Program-made: the position numbers and the translations under genes
Notes under the pieces: generated by a model
What the model saw: the letters and a program-made list of their open reading frames with translations, nothing else
Database searches by the model: none
What the model was told of the DNA's origin: nothing
NCBI GenBank assembly: GCA_027117675.1
Contig: JAJAYM010000233.1
Coordinates: forward strand, 1-6,473
Reading direction: 5' to 3'
DNA length: 6,473 nucleotides
Origin: Actinomycetes bacterium
GTDB taxonomy: Bacteria > Actinomycetota > Actinomycetes > JAHEKZ01
Part shown: in pieces, positions 6,388 to 6,473 of the stretch
Layout of the letters: every line of letters begins with the position of its first letter
How positions within the stretch are numbered: position 1 is the stretch's first letter

Positions 6388-6401
6388 CGGACCCGACCGA
6401 T

Positions 6402-6407
6402 GAGGAG
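6402..6407 (+). promoter_or_regulatory. Ribosome binding site of topA
   Basis: GAGGAG at 6402-6407 ends eight bases before the GTG at 6416, an ideal spacing. It favours that GTG over the second in-frame GTG at 6422. Confidence 0.75.
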
Positions 6408-6415
6408 CAACCGAC

Positions 6416-6473
6416 GTGGCGGTGAGCGACGATGGCGTGACGCGACGCCTGGTGATCGTCGAGTCGCCGGCGA
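6416..6473 (+). CDS. topA: DNA topoisomerase I, N-terminal fragment (cut by the window end)
   Basis: Only 19 codons are visible, reading MAVSDDGVTRRLVIVESPA. The segment RRLVIVESPA is the conserved start of the Toprim domain of bacterial type IA topoisomerases, normally followed by KAKTI; its Glu contributes to the active-site acidic cluster. The enzyme relaxes negative supercoils by single-strand cleavage. The GTG start is set by GAGGAG eight bases upstream. A topA gene close to the helicase/TadE neighbourhood is common in actinobacteria, which supports the call despite the short fragment. A topoisomerase III-type or primase Toprim start is much less likely given this context. Confidence 0.88.
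   Translation, partial: MAVSDDGVTRRLVIVESPA

Overview
The window looks like a chromosomal segment of a high-GC Actinomycetota. Four things point there: the codon usage; the pairing of two small TadE-like pilus-secretion proteins with a convergent DEAH-type helicase (the 'helicase/secretion neighborhood' TadE-like and helicase families, as in the Rv3649 to Rv3655c region of Mycobacterium tuberculosis); a K+-independent pyrophosphate-driven proton pump; and topA next door. An hppA plus methyltransferase pair between the helicase and topA (mycobacteria have cspA there) is closer to what I remember from Propionibacteriales-like genomes. That lineage call is a guess.

Layout. Positions 1-700 (+) hold the end of a Tad/Flp pilus locus: a TadE-like pseudopilin whose reading frame runs off the left edge, then a second TadE/G-like membrane protein whose GTG start overlaps the first gene's stop. 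Only three bases later, convergent on the minus strand, lies a large superfamily 2 helicase (704-3064) with a C-terminal cysteine cluster of the MrfA/DUF1998 type. A 122-bp divergent intergenic region separates it from hppA (3187-5517, +), a complete membrane pyrophosphatase with the K+-independent lysine signature. Downstream (5523-6274, +) are the remains of a class I SAM-dependent methyltransferase. Its recognisable blocks are spread over three reading frames and a large central piece is missing, so I call it a pseudogene. A 141-bp region rich in small inverted repeats, with a perfect TTGACA element, then leads into the first 19 codons of topA (6416 to the window edge).

How the genes work together. 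They are mostly housekeeping or conserved neighbours rather than one pathway: pilus/secretion accessory proteins, a probable DNA-repair helicase, membrane energisation by pyrophosphate hydrolysis, and control of DNA supercoiling. I found no tRNA, rRNA, CRISPR array, transposase or attachment site. I see no clear new defence or biosynthetic system. The points most worth a second look are the decayed methyltransferase with its frame-hopping remnants, the dyad repeats overlapping the hppA and topA promoter candidates, and the 11-G run at the left edge.
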